NCBI GenBank assembly: GCA_017881545.1
Contig: JADGQU010000104.1
Location: 1 to 7,532 of the forward strand
Direction of reading: 5' to 3'
Origin: Gemmatimonadaceae bacterium
GTDB lineage: Bacteria; Gemmatimonadota; Gemmatimonadetes; Gemmatimonadales; Gemmatimonadaceae
DNA length: 7,532 nt
In this document: positions 7,454 to 7,532 of the stretch, one piece after another
How the letters are laid out: each line of letters opens with the position of its first letter
How positions within the stretch are numbered: position 1 is the stretch's first letter
Position numbers and translations under genes: made by a program
Notes under the pieces: model-generated
What the model was told of the DNA's origin: nothing
The model's database searches: none
What the model saw: only the letters and a program-made list of their open reading frames with translations

Positions 7454-7532
7454 CTACAGGTAGCCGCCTGATGCGGTCGAATCGGGCACCCAGGGCAACA
7501 GCAGCACGCTGGCCCGTCCGGATACCGACTCA
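7454..7532 (-). CDS. Possible 3' end of an upstream gene, unidentified
   Basis: On the minus strand one frame is open from the window edge to TAG at 7456-7454, giving 25 codons with mostly G or C in third position. The peptide begins ESVSGRAS, contains VLLLPWVPD and ends TASGGYL. It would stop 26 bp before the mfd start, the same close spacing as in the rest of the cluster, which is the main reason to list it. Twenty-five codons can stay open by chance in GC-rich DNA, and I recognise no family. A missing gene here would instead leave this stretch as the mfd upstream region, in which I see no clear -35/-10 pair. Confidence 0.35.
   Translation of the reverse strand, partial: ESVSGRASVLLLPWVPDSTASGGYL

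Noticed and set aside
6807..7463. 218-codon plus-strand frame opposite the mfd 5' end
   Set aside because: It is in the same antisense phase, with no start signal or recognisable product, and lies opposite the conserved UvrB-like module of Mfd.
1..7532. Mobile element, CRISPR array, tRNA/rRNA, riboswitch or defence system
   Set aside because: I saw no direct-repeat array, terminal inverted repeats, transposase or integrase motifs, tRNA-like cloverleaf or conserved riboswitch core on reading both strands. Coding sequence of ordinary housekeeping genes fills nearly the whole window.

Overview
The window is GC-rich chromosomal DNA that is almost entirely protein-coding. It holds the 3' end of one plus-strand gene and a compact four-gene minus-strand cluster. 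The Mfd N-terminus, the compact PdxA, two parvulin-type foldases (one a lipoprotein) and the high GC suggest a Gram-negative bacterium. Gemmatimonadota or a neighbouring phylum is my best guess, but this rests on recognising protein style, not on a search.

Layout from left to right. Bases 1-456 (+) are the C-terminal part of a CBS/CorC (HlyC-type) transporter-associated protein whose start lies outside the window. It runs head-on into pdxA (341-1300, -), and the two coding ends overlap by 116 bp. Reading leftwards on the minus strand from the right edge, the order is: possibly the last 25 codons of an unknown gene (7454-7532), mfd (4149-7427), a parvulin-domain lipoprotein (2662-4125), a SurA-like chaperone with two parvulin domains (1301-2626, or to 2665 if a GTG start is used), and pdxA. 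The gaps are 26, 23, 35 (or a 4-bp overlap) and 0 bp, so the four genes probably form one transcription unit whose promoter lies beyond the right edge. No stretch without a gene exceeds about 100 bp. I see no RNA gene, mobile element, CRISPR array or convincing terminator.

How the genes fit together. Mfd couples stalled RNA polymerase to nucleotide excision repair. The lipoprotein and the SurA-like protein are probable periplasmic or outer-membrane-facing foldases acting on proteins exported by Sec. PdxA makes a precursor of pyridoxal 5'-phosphate. The surA-pdxA adjacency is also known from Escherichia coli, so this pair looks like an old linkage. I found no previously undescribed system here. 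The more interesting points are the 116-bp tail-to-tail overlap, the single in-frame TAG separating surA from pdxA, and the complementary loss of active-site histidines in the two parvulin domains of the SurA-like protein.
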